Positions 15,979-24,762 of a DNA stretch of 55,110 bases are shown here, one piece after another. The stretch is from positions 1 through 55,110 of the forward strand of contig JAFYUJ010000008.1 in NCBI GenBank assembly GCA_017558555.1, written 5' to 3'. The notes below the pieces were generated by a model that saw nothing but the letters and a program-made list of their open reading frames with translations, was not told where the DNA came from and did not search any database. Within the stretch, counting starts at the first letter, position 1. Each line of letters starts with the position of its first letter. Made by a program: the position numbers and the translations under genes. This DNA is from Akkermansia sp. (GTDB taxonomy: Bacteria > Verrucomicrobiota > Verrucomicrobiia > Verrucomicrobiales > Akkermansiaceae).

Positions 15979-17043
15979 ATGAAAATTACCTCTTTCCTTT
16001 CGCTTGCAGCTGCCATGCTGGCTCCCATCTGCTCCGCAGCCGAGGCAGACCCCTTCACCAAGCTGGCAGACTCCCTCGTCAAGAAAATGCCGGTAGCCAG
16101 CAAGCCCATCAACATTGGCGTGGGCAACTTTGTGTACTCCAACACCCCCATGATGTCCCCGCTCTCCACCGTCATCCGCGAAGAGCTGGAAATTGCCCTG
16201 CCGAAATCCAACAAGGTCAAGGTCATCACCCGCTCCAACCTGGACCAGCTGGAAATGGAAGGCGAATTCCAGGCTACTGATTTGGTGGAGCCCGGCACCA
16301 CCATTGACAAAGTGACCGTGGAAGGCGTAGAAGGCATCGTGCGTGGCCGCTTCGTGACAGATGGCCGTATGGTCACCCTCTACACTGAAATTGCCTGGCT
16401 GAAGGGCGGCAACATCACCAAAGACAAAATCAGCTGGCCCATCAACGCCGTGGCCGGCCGCGTGTGGCCGGATAAGACCGCCGGCGAAGCCACCGAGATG
16501 ATTCAGCCGCAAAATGCAGAGCAATCCATGGAGGGCATCGAGGAAGTGACCAACGCCAAATTGCTCAACATCAAGCAGGATTTCCCCATCCAGCTGCGCA
16601 CGGCAGATGGCGAGCGCGCCTACAAGGAGGGGGATACCATCTCCTTCCGCGTCAAATCCCCCAAGACCTGCCACATTGCCGTTATCTGCCACCAGAGCGA
16701 TGGCACCTCCGTGGTGCTCTTCCCCAACAAGTGGCACAAGGACACCCTCATCCCCGCCAACCGCTGGGTCAACGTGCCCGGCGCTCTCAAAGCCGGCTTT
16801 GAAATTGAAATTTCCGAGCCCTTCGGCTCCGATGTGGTGCAAGTCATCGCCTGCACAGATGCCAACTCCCTGCACAAAGAAATCAAGGGCATGGCCTCTG
16901 CTGCCACCGAGGATGAGCCCTATGGCGTGATGACCCGCGGCATGGTAGTCAAGAAGGTCAAGAAGGCCTCTGCCGCCGATTTGGGTAAAGACACCCTCTG
17001 GAGTGAGAAACACATCATTGTTTCCACCTTCCCGGCCGAATAA
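15979..17043 (+). CDS. Exported FlgO-like / DUF4384-type protein
   Basis: 354 residues with a signal peptide (MKITSFLSLAAAMLAPICSA). The N-terminal half (about 40-170) resembles FlgO/CsgG-type domains (NIGVGNFVYS, LSTVIREELEIAL, VKVITRSNLDQLE, GIVRGRFV). The C-terminal half (about 205-310) has the DUF4384 pattern of a beta sandwich (YKEGDTISFRVKSP, HIAVICH, VVLFPNKW, VQVIACTD). DUF4384 is often found with caspase-like proteins, as here. The tail holds Arg320-Lys329, RGMVVKKVKK, nearly the same as a segment in all three caspase proteins of the operon, so it may be their substrate or binding partner. It lies 32 bases before the first caspase gene. Confidence 0.8.
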   Translation: MKITSFLSLAAAMLAPICSAAEADPFTKLADSLVKKMPVASKPINIGVGNFVYSNTPMMSPLSTVIREELEIALPKSNKVKVITRSNLDQLEMEGEFQATDLVEPGTTIDKVTVEGVEGIVRGRFVTDGRMVTLYTEIAWLKGGNITKDKISWPINAVAGRVWPDKTAGEATEMIQPQNAEQSMEGIEEVTNAKLLNIKQDFPIQLRTADGERAYKEGDTISFRVKSPKTCHIAVICHQSDGTSVVLFPNKWHKDTLIPANRWVNVPGALKAGFEIEISEPFGSDVVQVIACTDANSLHKEIKGMASAATEDEPYGVMTRGMVVKKVKKASAADLGKDTLWSEKHIIVSTFPAE

Positions 17044-17075
17044 AGCGGCTACCCACACACCATTTCTTCCCGGCG

Positions 17076-20000
17076 ATGAAAGCAACGATTCTGGCCCTTG
17101 CGGGGCTGACCCTCATGGTGGCGCAGCCACTATCCGCTGCCACGCAGACCGTGCCCCTGCCGCCTGCACTGCAAAAGGCACTGGCCAACACCAACAAGCA
17201 GCTGCAGGGCAAGTTGACGGCAGATGACTACGCGGAATTGCTCAAGGGAGAAATGGTGTGGACGGGAGATGCAAGCTCTCTGCAACAAAAAATAGCAGAA
17301 ATCATGCAACAACCGGAGGCGGAGCTCTTTTCACGCGCCTGCATCATTGAGCCGTCTCAGCAAGGTGTCCGCTTCCTCCGGCACCTGCAACACCAGCAAG
17401 ACCCCATCCTCTATGCAGATGAACAGTGGGTCATCACCCGCTCCAACGGCAAGGGGAAGTTCTCCTCCGTCTACACCTTCTGGGATACCCGCACCGGCAC
17501 ACCGCAGATGAGCCTCAATCTGCCGGGCAATGTGTATTGCCCCACGGCCACCAACGTCCCCGGCATATACGCCTTGCAACTCACCCAGAGCAAGCGAGGC
17601 TCGGAGGATTTTCACACCTGGCATGGCATACCCTGCGTGCTGTGCCTGGTAAAACCCGGTGAGAAAAGCTTCAACACCTGGTATATCCCCTTTGGCACCA
17701 ACAATGGGCCATTGCCCAACCCGGCAAGCTATTACAAGGGGCTCAAGGAAATGAAAGTACCGTACTTCATCGGTGTAGCGCAGGCCCTGGCGCAGCTGGA
17801 GCAAAAAGGCGGCATGGCCATCGATGCCAAGACAAAAGCTCGCAAGGAGATTCAGGATGAGTATGAATCCGTGGCAAAGAAGTATGACACCGCTGCCGCA
17901 CTGGGAGCCTGGGGCAAGCGCACGCACCTGATGCCCCCGGCAGAATACGCCCAGACCCCGGCTTTCCGCTTGCCGCAGGAGCCTTTTCTCTCCGTGATGG
18001 GAGACACCAGCGGCACGACCTCCACGTTCATTTTCTCCACAGATGGAGCCCGGTTTGTGAGCCTGGATTTCGACACGCTCAGCCGCACCATCACCTACAT
18101 GCCGGAGGCCCGCGGAAAGCAGGTGGCCTGCAATGAAGCAGGTAAACCCACCCCGGGTATCATGGATACCTACACCAACGCGCTTAAACTGCAATTATCC
18201 CCCATCCCCACGCGCCTCTCTCCCTTTGACCGTCGGCGCGTACCGCTCAGCAACATCAGCATGTCTGCCCCCTCCCCGCAGGGCAACATCAAGCTCTTTG
18301 CCTGCAATACCGGTCATTATGCCTGGAATGTGTATGATGGTGCCATTGTGGATGAACTGCTCGGGGTGCAGCTCCCGCAGGGCAACTTCAGTTTCTTTGC
18401 TCCCAATAACACCAAGGTCAACGCCACAGCCAAACTCATCCCCTATCAAAACGTCGTCAACAAAAAAGACATGGGAGCCATTCGCGGAGGCAGTGGAGTC
18501 ATCCAATATGCAGGGCGCTACCGGCTCATGAGCGTGCTGTATACCCACGCCGGAGCCACAGAGGCTATCATCTGCAAGCAGACAGACCGCAACAAGGAAA
18601 TCTACACCCACCTGTCCATCAACCCGGCCAAAGGCACCTACACCGTCTTGCGGCGCTGGGAATCCGCCGTCTACCGCCTGGCCCCGGTGTGGATTGCCCG
18701 CAAGCAATGGCTGCTGCAACCCACCTCTGACAACAGCTATGATATCATCTCCATGGCTCCGGGCAAAGAGCCGCAAACACTGGCAGCGCTCTTCATCTCA
18801 CCGGTGCAGGATGGCTATGCCATCGTCTTGCCGGATGGCCGCTACGCCGGCTCTCCCGGGTGCGAACGCTTTCTGAGCTGTGGGCCAGTGGGGCTGGCGG
18901 TGTATGCCCCCTGGCGCAACCGCCCGAGCGATGTATTGAGCGCTCTGGGAGGCAAGGCAGATGACATCGGCGCCCTGAAAGAAACCACCAAACGCTGGCT
19001 CAAAAAGCAAGGGCTGGATGCCGACAACATGCCGGCTGAACCCACATTGGAAAGCCTGCCCGTGGTACAGGCTACGCTTCCTGCCCTGCACGCTCAGCAA
19101 GCCACCATCCCCCTGGAGGTCACGCTCAAAGCAGGGGCCAGCCCCATCACCAGGCTGGAACTCCGCACGGATGGCCTCACCCAGCCCACACCCAAGGTCA
19201 ACATTGCAGCGAAGGCAACGGGCAAGGCCCGGCTCAGCATACCGCTGGCTCCCGGGCAAAACGATATTGAAATCACCCCCATTGATGCCGCCGGCATCGC
19301 GGGTGATAGCCTTTCCTTCCGTGTGATAGGCCCCGGGCAGGCAGAAAAGAGTGATTTGTACGTCGTGGCCATGGGCGTATCGGCCTACGATGATGCGGAT
19401 CTCAACCTGCAATATGCAGCCAAAGATGCCACGGACATCGCAGAAAGCTTCCGCAGCTACGGCAAGGGCGACAAAAAGCACATCTTGCTGCTCACAGACA
19501 AGCAGGTAAAAGATGCCGGTGTCCTGGAGCAGGTCGCGGCATTCCTGCGCCCGGCCAAACCACATGACAGAGTGGTTCTGTATCTGGCCGGTCATGGCAT
19601 GCTGGATGACCAGCTGCAATATTTCTACGCACCGGCTGCCTTCGATGTGGCAGACATCCCCGGCACGGGTATTTCCATGGATGCCTTCCGCGATTGTCTG
19701 CAAAGCACAGCCGCCCGCAACCGCCTGCTGCTGCTGGACACCTGCCACGCCGGCACATTGGGTGAAGCCGGGCAAGACCAGCTGGCGGCCTCGGGGGTGC
19801 CCCTGCCGCATGGCGTACAAGCTGTGCAAACCCGTGGCATGAAGGTGAAAAAGGTCAAATCCGCCACCGCTCCGGAAAAAGAAATCCTCAACGACGTGCA
19901 AAAGAAGCGCTACATTGAAGACTTCTTCAACATGGACAAGCACATGCGCGGCATCAACGTCCTGGCCGCCTCTGCCGGCTCTGAATTCGCCCAGGAATCC

Positions 20001-20672
20001 GGCAAGTGGAAGAATGGTGTCTTCACCTCATCGCTCATGCGAGCGCTGAGTCGGCGCGCGCCGGTAGACAGCAATGCTGATGGGCTGCTCAGCGTTGAAG
20101 AAATGCTGCACTATGTATCGGCAGATGTTTCCACTCTCACCGGGCATGCCCAAAAGCCCTCTGTAGTATCGGCCGAAGACACGCGGGGCTTCCACCTCTC
20201 CTCCGACCTTGCCTGGTATGTTCACCGCCGGGATTGGGCGGGGCTCCAAGCCGCTGCCCGGGCAGGTATCGCCATCAATGAAGGCGCATACCCCGATACG
20301 GAAGGCATCATCTGCAAAGCGCTTCAGCAAGGTGCACCGGAAGAGGCCCTGGTGGCCCTGCTGGACAATGGCGCCAACATCAACCGGGCCCAGCGCGTGC
20401 TGATATATGGCGAAACCTTGCAGGAAATCAGCCAAACACCGCGCATGATCATCACGCAGGACAACTCCTACGTGGATTTTGATGGCCGCAAGGTGGATTT
20501 CTGTGGCAAGTACGGCTATCCCGTTCTGGCGCTCCGCCGCTTGTTCCAGCCATATTACACCAAACACCAAAGCCAATTTGCTGCGCCTGCTTCCTCCGCC
20601 GGCACCTCGACCACACCAAACGCTCCCACCCCTCCCGCTCGTAAAAAAATCAAAAGCAAACTCTACCGCTGA
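17076..20672 (+). CDS. Exported caspase-fold protein 1 (peptidase C14) with ankyrin tail
   Basis: 1198 residues. Order: signal peptide (about 1-22); a helical domain shared with the other two caspase proteins (30-95, KLTADDYAELLKGE); a long beta-propeller-like region (about 110-740) with the shared motif AGSPGCE near 592; the caspase p20-like domain (about 757-960) with catalytic His840 in YLAGHG and Cys890 in LLLDTCHAG; a basic linker RGMKVKKVK at 920-928; an EF-hand-like loop DSNADGLLSVEE (998-1009); then short ankyrin-like repeats (about 1040-1120). The acidic residue two before Cys is typical of metacaspase-like enzymes, which cut after Arg/Lys. Both catalytic residues are present, so activity is likely. 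Substrate unknown; site periplasm or surface. Confidence 0.85.
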   Translation: MKATILALAGLTLMVAQPLSAATQTVPLPPALQKALANTNKQLQGKLTADDYAELLKGEMVWTGDASSLQQKIAEIMQQPEAELFSRACIIEPSQQGVRFLRHLQHQQDPILYADEQWVITRSNGKGKFSSVYTFWDTRTGTPQMSLNLPGNVYCPTATNVPGIYALQLTQSKRGSEDFHTWHGIPCVLCLVKPGEKSFNTWYIPFGTNNGPLPNPASYYKGLKEMKVPYFIGVAQALAQLEQKGGMAIDAKTKARKEIQDEYESVAKKYDTAAALGAWGKRTHLMPPAEYAQTPAFRLPQEPFLSVMGDTSGTTSTFIFSTDGARFVSLDFDTLSRTITYMPEARGKQVACNEAGKPTPGIMDTYTNALKLQLSPIPTRLSPFDRRRVPLSNISMSAPSPQGNIKLFACNTGHYAWNVYDGAIVDELLGVQLPQGNFSFFAPNNTKVNATAKLIPYQNVVNKKDMGAIRGGSGVIQYAGRYRLMSVLYTHAGATEAIICKQTDRNKEIYTHLSINPAKGTYTVLRRWESAVYRLAPVWIARKQWLLQPTSDNSYDIISMAPGKEPQTLAALFISPVQDGYAIVLPDGRYAGSPGCERFLSCGPVGLAVYAPWRNRPSDVLSALGGKADDIGALKETTKRWLKKQGLDADNMPAEPTLESLPVVQATLPALHAQQATIPLEVTLKAGASPITRLELRTDGLTQPTPKVNIAAKATGKARLSIPLAPGQNDIEITPIDAAGIAGDSLSFRVIGPGQAEKSDLYVVAMGVSAYDDADLNLQYAAKDATDIAESFRSYGKGDKKHILLLTDKQVKDAGVLEQVAAFLRPAKPHDRVVLYLAGHGMLDDQLQYFYAPAAFDVADIPGTGISMDAFRDCLQSTAARNRLLLLDTCHAGTLGEAGQDQLAASGVPLPHGVQAVQTRGMKVKKVKSATAPEKEILNDVQKKRYIEDFFNMDKHMRGINVLAASAGSEFAQESGKWKNGVFTSSLMRALSRRAPVDSNADGLLSVEEMLHYVSADVSTLTGHAQKPSVVSAEDTRGFHLSSDLAWYVHRRDWAGLQAAARAGIAINEGAYPDTEGIICKALQQGAPEEALVALLDNGANINRAQRVLIYGETLQEISQTPRMIITQDNSYVDFDGRKVDFCGKYGYPVLALRRLFQPYYTKHQSQFAAPASSAGTSTTPNAPTPPARKKIKSKLYR

Positions 20673-20696
20673 TTACCCCTCACCCTTCTCTCACTT

Positions 20697-23540
20697 ATGA
20701 CTACTCGAACTTTACTTACCATCGCCTTGGCGGGTCTCTTCCTGCCGCTCTCTGCAGAAGCTCAAGTCTCCCGCCTGGACAAACGCTATGGCATCAAGCG
20801 CAGCACCCAGGCAGCCCCCAAACCCAAGGCTAAGCCCAAAGCTAACGCCAAGCCCAAGGCCAAAGCCAAGACAGCCCCCAAGGCCAAGCCCACCCCCAAA
20901 ACCACCCCGCAACAGGTGACACCGGCAGCTACCACGCCGCCCAAGGCTGTATCCGGCACCGTCACCCCCGACTTGCCCGCCAATTTCACCGCCGCCTCGG
21001 CAGATACTTTCCCGCAGGAGTGTGAGAGCGTGTCCCTGCTCCGCAAGTTCCTGCACTACACCCACGCCGGCGATTATGAAACAGCCAAATCACTGCTGGA
21101 AGATCAGGTCAAATTCAACTACGGACAAATGTCATGCGAAACCGGCTCGCCCACCATGACAGACACGATGGAAGAAAATGCCGCTTCGCCGGATTACGTC
21201 TTGTCTATGATTGCGGAAAAAGGCATCTTCAGCATGGAGTATGAATCCCTCCAGCTGTCGGAAGTCAACAATACCAACGGGTGTCTGCTTCACGCAGTGA
21301 TGCAGTTCAATGGCCAGCCCGAGTTTGTCGTCATCTCGGTGGGGCTGAGACACGGCACCGGCAAAATCTTGGGAATCAATATCCTGGCCTATCCGTCCAC
21401 CGATAAAATTCCCTTTACCGCCAAAAATGTCGTGATGAGCGCTGATACCCTCATTGAAATGGGCGCCAAGGAGCTCAGCGGCATTGCCCCCCTCAAATCA
21501 CGCTCGGCAGCAGAGAGCGGTGGCTGGGGTGCCCCGGACATGGAATTCACCGCCGACCCCAAAGTGCGCGCAGCTATTCTCGGCCCGCAAATCAGCCCCT
21601 TCCAGGCCATGGGTATGTCCATGATACCCAGCAACTATGTCTTCCAATTCCGCGACAACCATAACATGAAAGCGGAAATGTTGCAGCATTCTCCCTTTGC
21701 CCGCAAGTTTGCCCCTCGTGTCTACCTCATCGGGCAGAACAAGGACATCTCCCGCGAGGAATTGTTCGCCATGCTCTGCTCCAAAGAGCTGGAACTGGGA
21801 GAGAATGCCGAGGTTATCGCATCCGGCTACAAGGGCCATTGCTTGCAGTTTGTCATCACCTACAAGGAAAAAAGCACCGGCGAGAAAAAATACGTCCGCG
21901 TTTGCATGATTCTTGACCAGCAGGAGCGCATTGTAGCCATCATGGAAAGTAAGTGCGTGAATGCCTCCCCCAAGGTCAACCCCTCGTTCACCAGCGCCGG
22001 CGGTACCGTCGAAGTGGTGGAAGACAGCTCCGCCAACATCAGTCGCGAGGAGTGGGTCAACCGCTTCATGCAAGCCTGGATGAGCGGCGATGCCACCACC
22101 TGGGATGGCCTGCTGCATGCCGAAGTGGGCAACCTGTACTTGCCCGGCATGAGTAAGACAGCCACAGGTGTGCCCAAGAGTGATGCCATTGAACTGATGC
22201 AGCAGAGCATGCCGGCATTCCTCGCCGGTGGATATGATATTGTGCAGGTGAAGGGAGATGACAAGTGCATGACCACCGCCACCATCATCTTCAAACAACC
22301 CGCCCCCAACGGCCAGAAAGTCAAGGCCGACATTGAAATCAACCACATCAAGGACATACACGGCTTCTGGGTCAACATGAGCTACGTGGAAGGCAACAAG
22401 AAGTTTACCCAGGCGGACTTTGTCTCTGCGGTAGAGGGCAGCACCCCCGATACCGTAGCGGTGGAAGACCAACCCATCCGCGACCTGCCGGAGGACGTCC
22501 GTGGCCCTGAGCTGCTGCGCCGCATCATCGAGGCCATCAAGACCAATGATGCCGCAGCCGTATCCAAAGCCATGATGACCAATCATATCAACCAGCTCAG
22601 CATGCCCAAGGATAACCACAAATACCGCATCGCCAAACCGGCAGATGTGATGGCCGACATGCGGGAACTCATCCCCAACCTCGACTCCGCTTCCTACAGC
22701 ATTTATGTGACCGATGCCGGCGATATGAGCGTAGAGGGTGTGCTCTCCATCAACGATGGTAAACCTACGGGCGAAGCCAACTACGAATTCACCGTACTGT
22801 ATACGACCAGCCACGGTGTCAATGGGTTCATCCTCAACTCCACCATGACCACGCGCATGAAGAAAGCGGAAGCCGGTGAACCAAAGATTCGCGTGGAAGG
22901 TGCTGCACAAGAACCGGGCCCCGCTGCTGCCGGTGCCCCCGCTGCTGCACAATCCCTTTGCCCGGCAGACATGGATTTCTCTGCAGACAGCGTGGTCAAG
23001 TCAGCAGAATCCACCCAGCCCAAACACGCCATGCTCGCCAACGTCCCGGCGGCACAATTCAAGGCGATGGAATCTCATTACTCCCTCATCCTGGATACCT
23101 ACCGCGCTCAGTTGGCAGCCCTGTACAAACACCACCGCATGAATGCCGATGCCCGCAAGGATGTTGGCACGCAGAATTTCCAAGCCCAACTGGGTATCAA
23201 AAGCATCATTTCCAACCCGGTCACCATCATCGGCAATGCCACCCCGGTCTCGCTGGATGAGCTCAACTCCAAGCTCGATTCACCGGAGCTGGCCTGGGGC
23301 TCTCAATGCTCCATCTACAAGGTGGGGTACAAAGGCTCTGCCCTGCAAGTCATCTACCGTTTGGGGGCAGAAAACGCTGACCCGCTCTACATCAACACCA
23401 TGCTGCTGAGCAAAGACCTCTCTTCCATCTATGCCGTGGGCGAAAGTGTCCTCGTCAACAAGGAACCCCAGCTTGCTCCCGGGTATAAGGAACTCCAACA
23501 AGACCCCCACGGCATGATTAACAATACCCTCAAGCGCTGA
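20697..23540 (+). CDS. Exported mosaic protein of NTF2-like and duplicated unknown domains
   Basis: 947 residues with a signal peptide (MTTRTLLTIALAGLFLPLSA). A Lys/Pro/Ala linker (41-70) precedes five modules that I read as A1-B1-A2-A3-B2. A modules (about 92-230, 447-575, 595-730) look NTF2-like: two or three helices (ISREEWVNRFMQAW) then a curved sheet. B modules (about 282-425 and 758-935) share openings MEFTADPKV and MDFSADSVV and the phrase YKGHCLQFV / YKGSALQVI. No catalytic residues stand out. NTF2-like modules also end caspase proteins 2 and 3 and the 47-kb membrane protein, so this may be a free binding partner built from the same parts. Starts 24 bases after caspase gene 1. Confidence 0.75.
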   Translation: MTTRTLLTIALAGLFLPLSAEAQVSRLDKRYGIKRSTQAAPKPKAKPKANAKPKAKAKTAPKAKPTPKTTPQQVTPAATTPPKAVSGTVTPDLPANFTAASADTFPQECESVSLLRKFLHYTHAGDYETAKSLLEDQVKFNYGQMSCETGSPTMTDTMEENAASPDYVLSMIAEKGIFSMEYESLQLSEVNNTNGCLLHAVMQFNGQPEFVVISVGLRHGTGKILGINILAYPSTDKIPFTAKNVVMSADTLIEMGAKELSGIAPLKSRSAAESGGWGAPDMEFTADPKVRAAILGPQISPFQAMGMSMIPSNYVFQFRDNHNMKAEMLQHSPFARKFAPRVYLIGQNKDISREELFAMLCSKELELGENAEVIASGYKGHCLQFVITYKEKSTGEKKYVRVCMILDQQERIVAIMESKCVNASPKVNPSFTSAGGTVEVVEDSSANISREEWVNRFMQAWMSGDATTWDGLLHAEVGNLYLPGMSKTATGVPKSDAIELMQQSMPAFLAGGYDIVQVKGDDKCMTTATIIFKQPAPNGQKVKADIEINHIKDIHGFWVNMSYVEGNKKFTQADFVSAVEGSTPDTVAVEDQPIRDLPEDVRGPELLRRIIEAIKTNDAAAVSKAMMTNHINQLSMPKDNHKYRIAKPADVMADMRELIPNLDSASYSIYVTDAGDMSVEGVLSINDGKPTGEANYEFTVLYTTSHGVNGFILNSTMTTRMKKAEAGEPKIRVEGAAQEPGPAAAGAPAAAQSLCPADMDFSADSVVKSAESTQPKHAMLANVPAAQFKAMESHYSLILDTYRAQLAALYKHHRMNADARKDVGTQNFQAQLGIKSIISNPVTIIGNATPVSLDELNSKLDSPELAWGSQCSIYKVGYKGSALQVIYRLGAENADPLYINTMLLSKDLSSIYAVGESVLVNKEPQLAPGYKELQQDPHGMINNTLKR
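20817..20906 (+). repeat. Lys/Pro/Ala coding repeat
   Basis: A run of imperfect CCCAAGGCN-type hexamers encodes PKxK/AKxK residues 41-70 of the mosaic protein. It forms a flexible, strongly basic linker right after the signal peptide and could bind acidic envelope polymers. Such runs expand and contract easily by slippage. Confidence 0.7.
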
Positions 23541-23565
23541 AAACTTACCATCTGCGCTCCATCTC

Positions 23566-24729
23566 ATGAATTTCAAACACCTCATCACCGTGGCAGCTCT
23601 GGCTGCCACGGCTCTTTCCACCACCTCCTGCCGCAGCACCCTCTACCGCGCCGCAGAACGCGGTGATATGCAAGCTGTGCAGCACGAGCTGAATACCGGG
23701 GCCAACCCCGATGGCAAAGCATCCTTGGGCAACCTTTTCTGGCAGATACCGGCAGGTTTGGTGGCTGTCCCCCTGGATATGACACGCATCCTGGCGTCTT
23801 TGACGTACGTCTGGATCACCATAGACCCCATGCTCTACCTGGATAACAAAGGCCACCTTCAAATCGACTCGGATGAATCTCTGAGTAAGAGAATTTTCAC
23901 TTTCAACGGCAAGACCGCCGCGGTAGTCGCAGAAGAAAACAACCACATGGACATCGTCGAGGAGCTGATTCTTGCCGGCGGCGATGCCAGCTACAAGGCC
24001 ATGGCCAAAATGGTTTCTGATGCAGCACGTCAGGGCGATGTCACCACCCTGCGCAAACTGCTACAACAAGGTATTAATCCTGATTGGAATTGCTTTGGTG
24101 ATTATAGCCCGCTGATGCTCGCCATTGGCAGTGGACACGAGGAATGCGCCCGCCTCCTGCTGAGCATGGGTGCCAAATTCACCTCCGATGTTACTATCAA
24201 CGGGTCCGAAATCACCTGCTATGAATACGCAGCCTCCAAGGGACAACTCGCTCTCTACAAAAAGCTGGGGGGGCCTGTTATAGCTCCGGAATCAGTCAAA
24301 GGCAAGACCATCGTCTTTCAATACAATGGTTCAGAGCCCCAAAAAAAGAAATACATTGATGGGAATGACCGCAGGGCCATCAACAGAAAATGCGGTTACT
24401 ACAACAACTACGGCAATATGAACAAAATTAAACTGGTGGAATACGCTGCCTATACCTACCCCGGCCACTGGTATGCGGACGGTAAAAGCGGTAGAACGTC
24501 CCCATTAAAATTCGAATTCCCCAATGGCAACACAAACAGACGAAATAAGAACAGGTGCCAAACGTACAAGAAAACAGGCACCAACACCGCACGTCTCGAA
24601 GTGGAATGCTCATGGTCGGGGCTCTGGTATCTCACCTTTGATAGCCCGACATCCGGGTATGCCACTTATGTGGGCGCTGATTCTGACTATATGATAGAAG
24701 AAAAGAACATCCGTTTTACAATCAAATAA
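23566..24729 (+). CDS. Ankyrin-type lipoprotein with beta-rich C terminus
   Basis: 387 residues. Lipoprotein signal MNFKHLITVAALAATALSTTSC (Cys22). Ankyrin-like helices follow at the lipid end (TLYRAAERGDMQAVQHEL) and again at about 110-230 (KTAAVVAEENNHMDIVEEL, YSPLMLAIGSGHEECARLLL). They are interrupted near residues 55-85 by a hydrophobic stretch (IPAGLVAVPLDMTRIL) that might touch the membrane. The C-terminal 140 residues are beta-rich, aromatic and Lys/Asn-rich (GYYNNYGNMNKIKLVEY). They contain fewer GC-rich codons than the surroundings and resemble a ligand-binding domain I cannot name. Position 25 bases after the mosaic gene. Confidence 0.7.
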   Translation: MNFKHLITVAALAATALSTTSCRSTLYRAAERGDMQAVQHELNTGANPDGKASLGNLFWQIPAGLVAVPLDMTRILASLTYVWITIDPMLYLDNKGHLQIDSDESLSKRIFTFNGKTAAVVAEENNHMDIVEELILAGGDASYKAMAKMVSDAARQGDVTTLRKLLQQGINPDWNCFGDYSPLMLAIGSGHEECARLLLSMGAKFTSDVTINGSEITCYEYAASKGQLALYKKLGGPVIAPESVKGKTIVFQYNGSEPQKKKYIDGNDRRAINRKCGYYNNYGNMNKIKLVEYAAYTYPGHWYADGKSGRTSPLKFEFPNGNTNRRNKNRCQTYKKTGTNTARLEVECSWSGLWYLTFDSPTSGYATYVGADSDYMIEEKNIRFTIK

Positions 24730-24762
24730 ATCACCGTTCTTTACCTGTCAATTGAGCTGACC

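Noticed and set aside
12583..17043. A flagellar locus
   Set aside because: Only FlgT/FlgP/FlgO-like proteins are present; no flagellin, hook, rod, motor or export genes.
20817..20906. CRISPR-like or regulatory repeat
   Set aside because: The repeat is in frame, encodes a Lys/Pro/Ala linker and has no spacer structure.
21498..22952. 484-codon frame opposite the mosaic protein
   Set aside because: Antisense shadow without motifs; the plus-strand frame has a signal peptide and internal homology.
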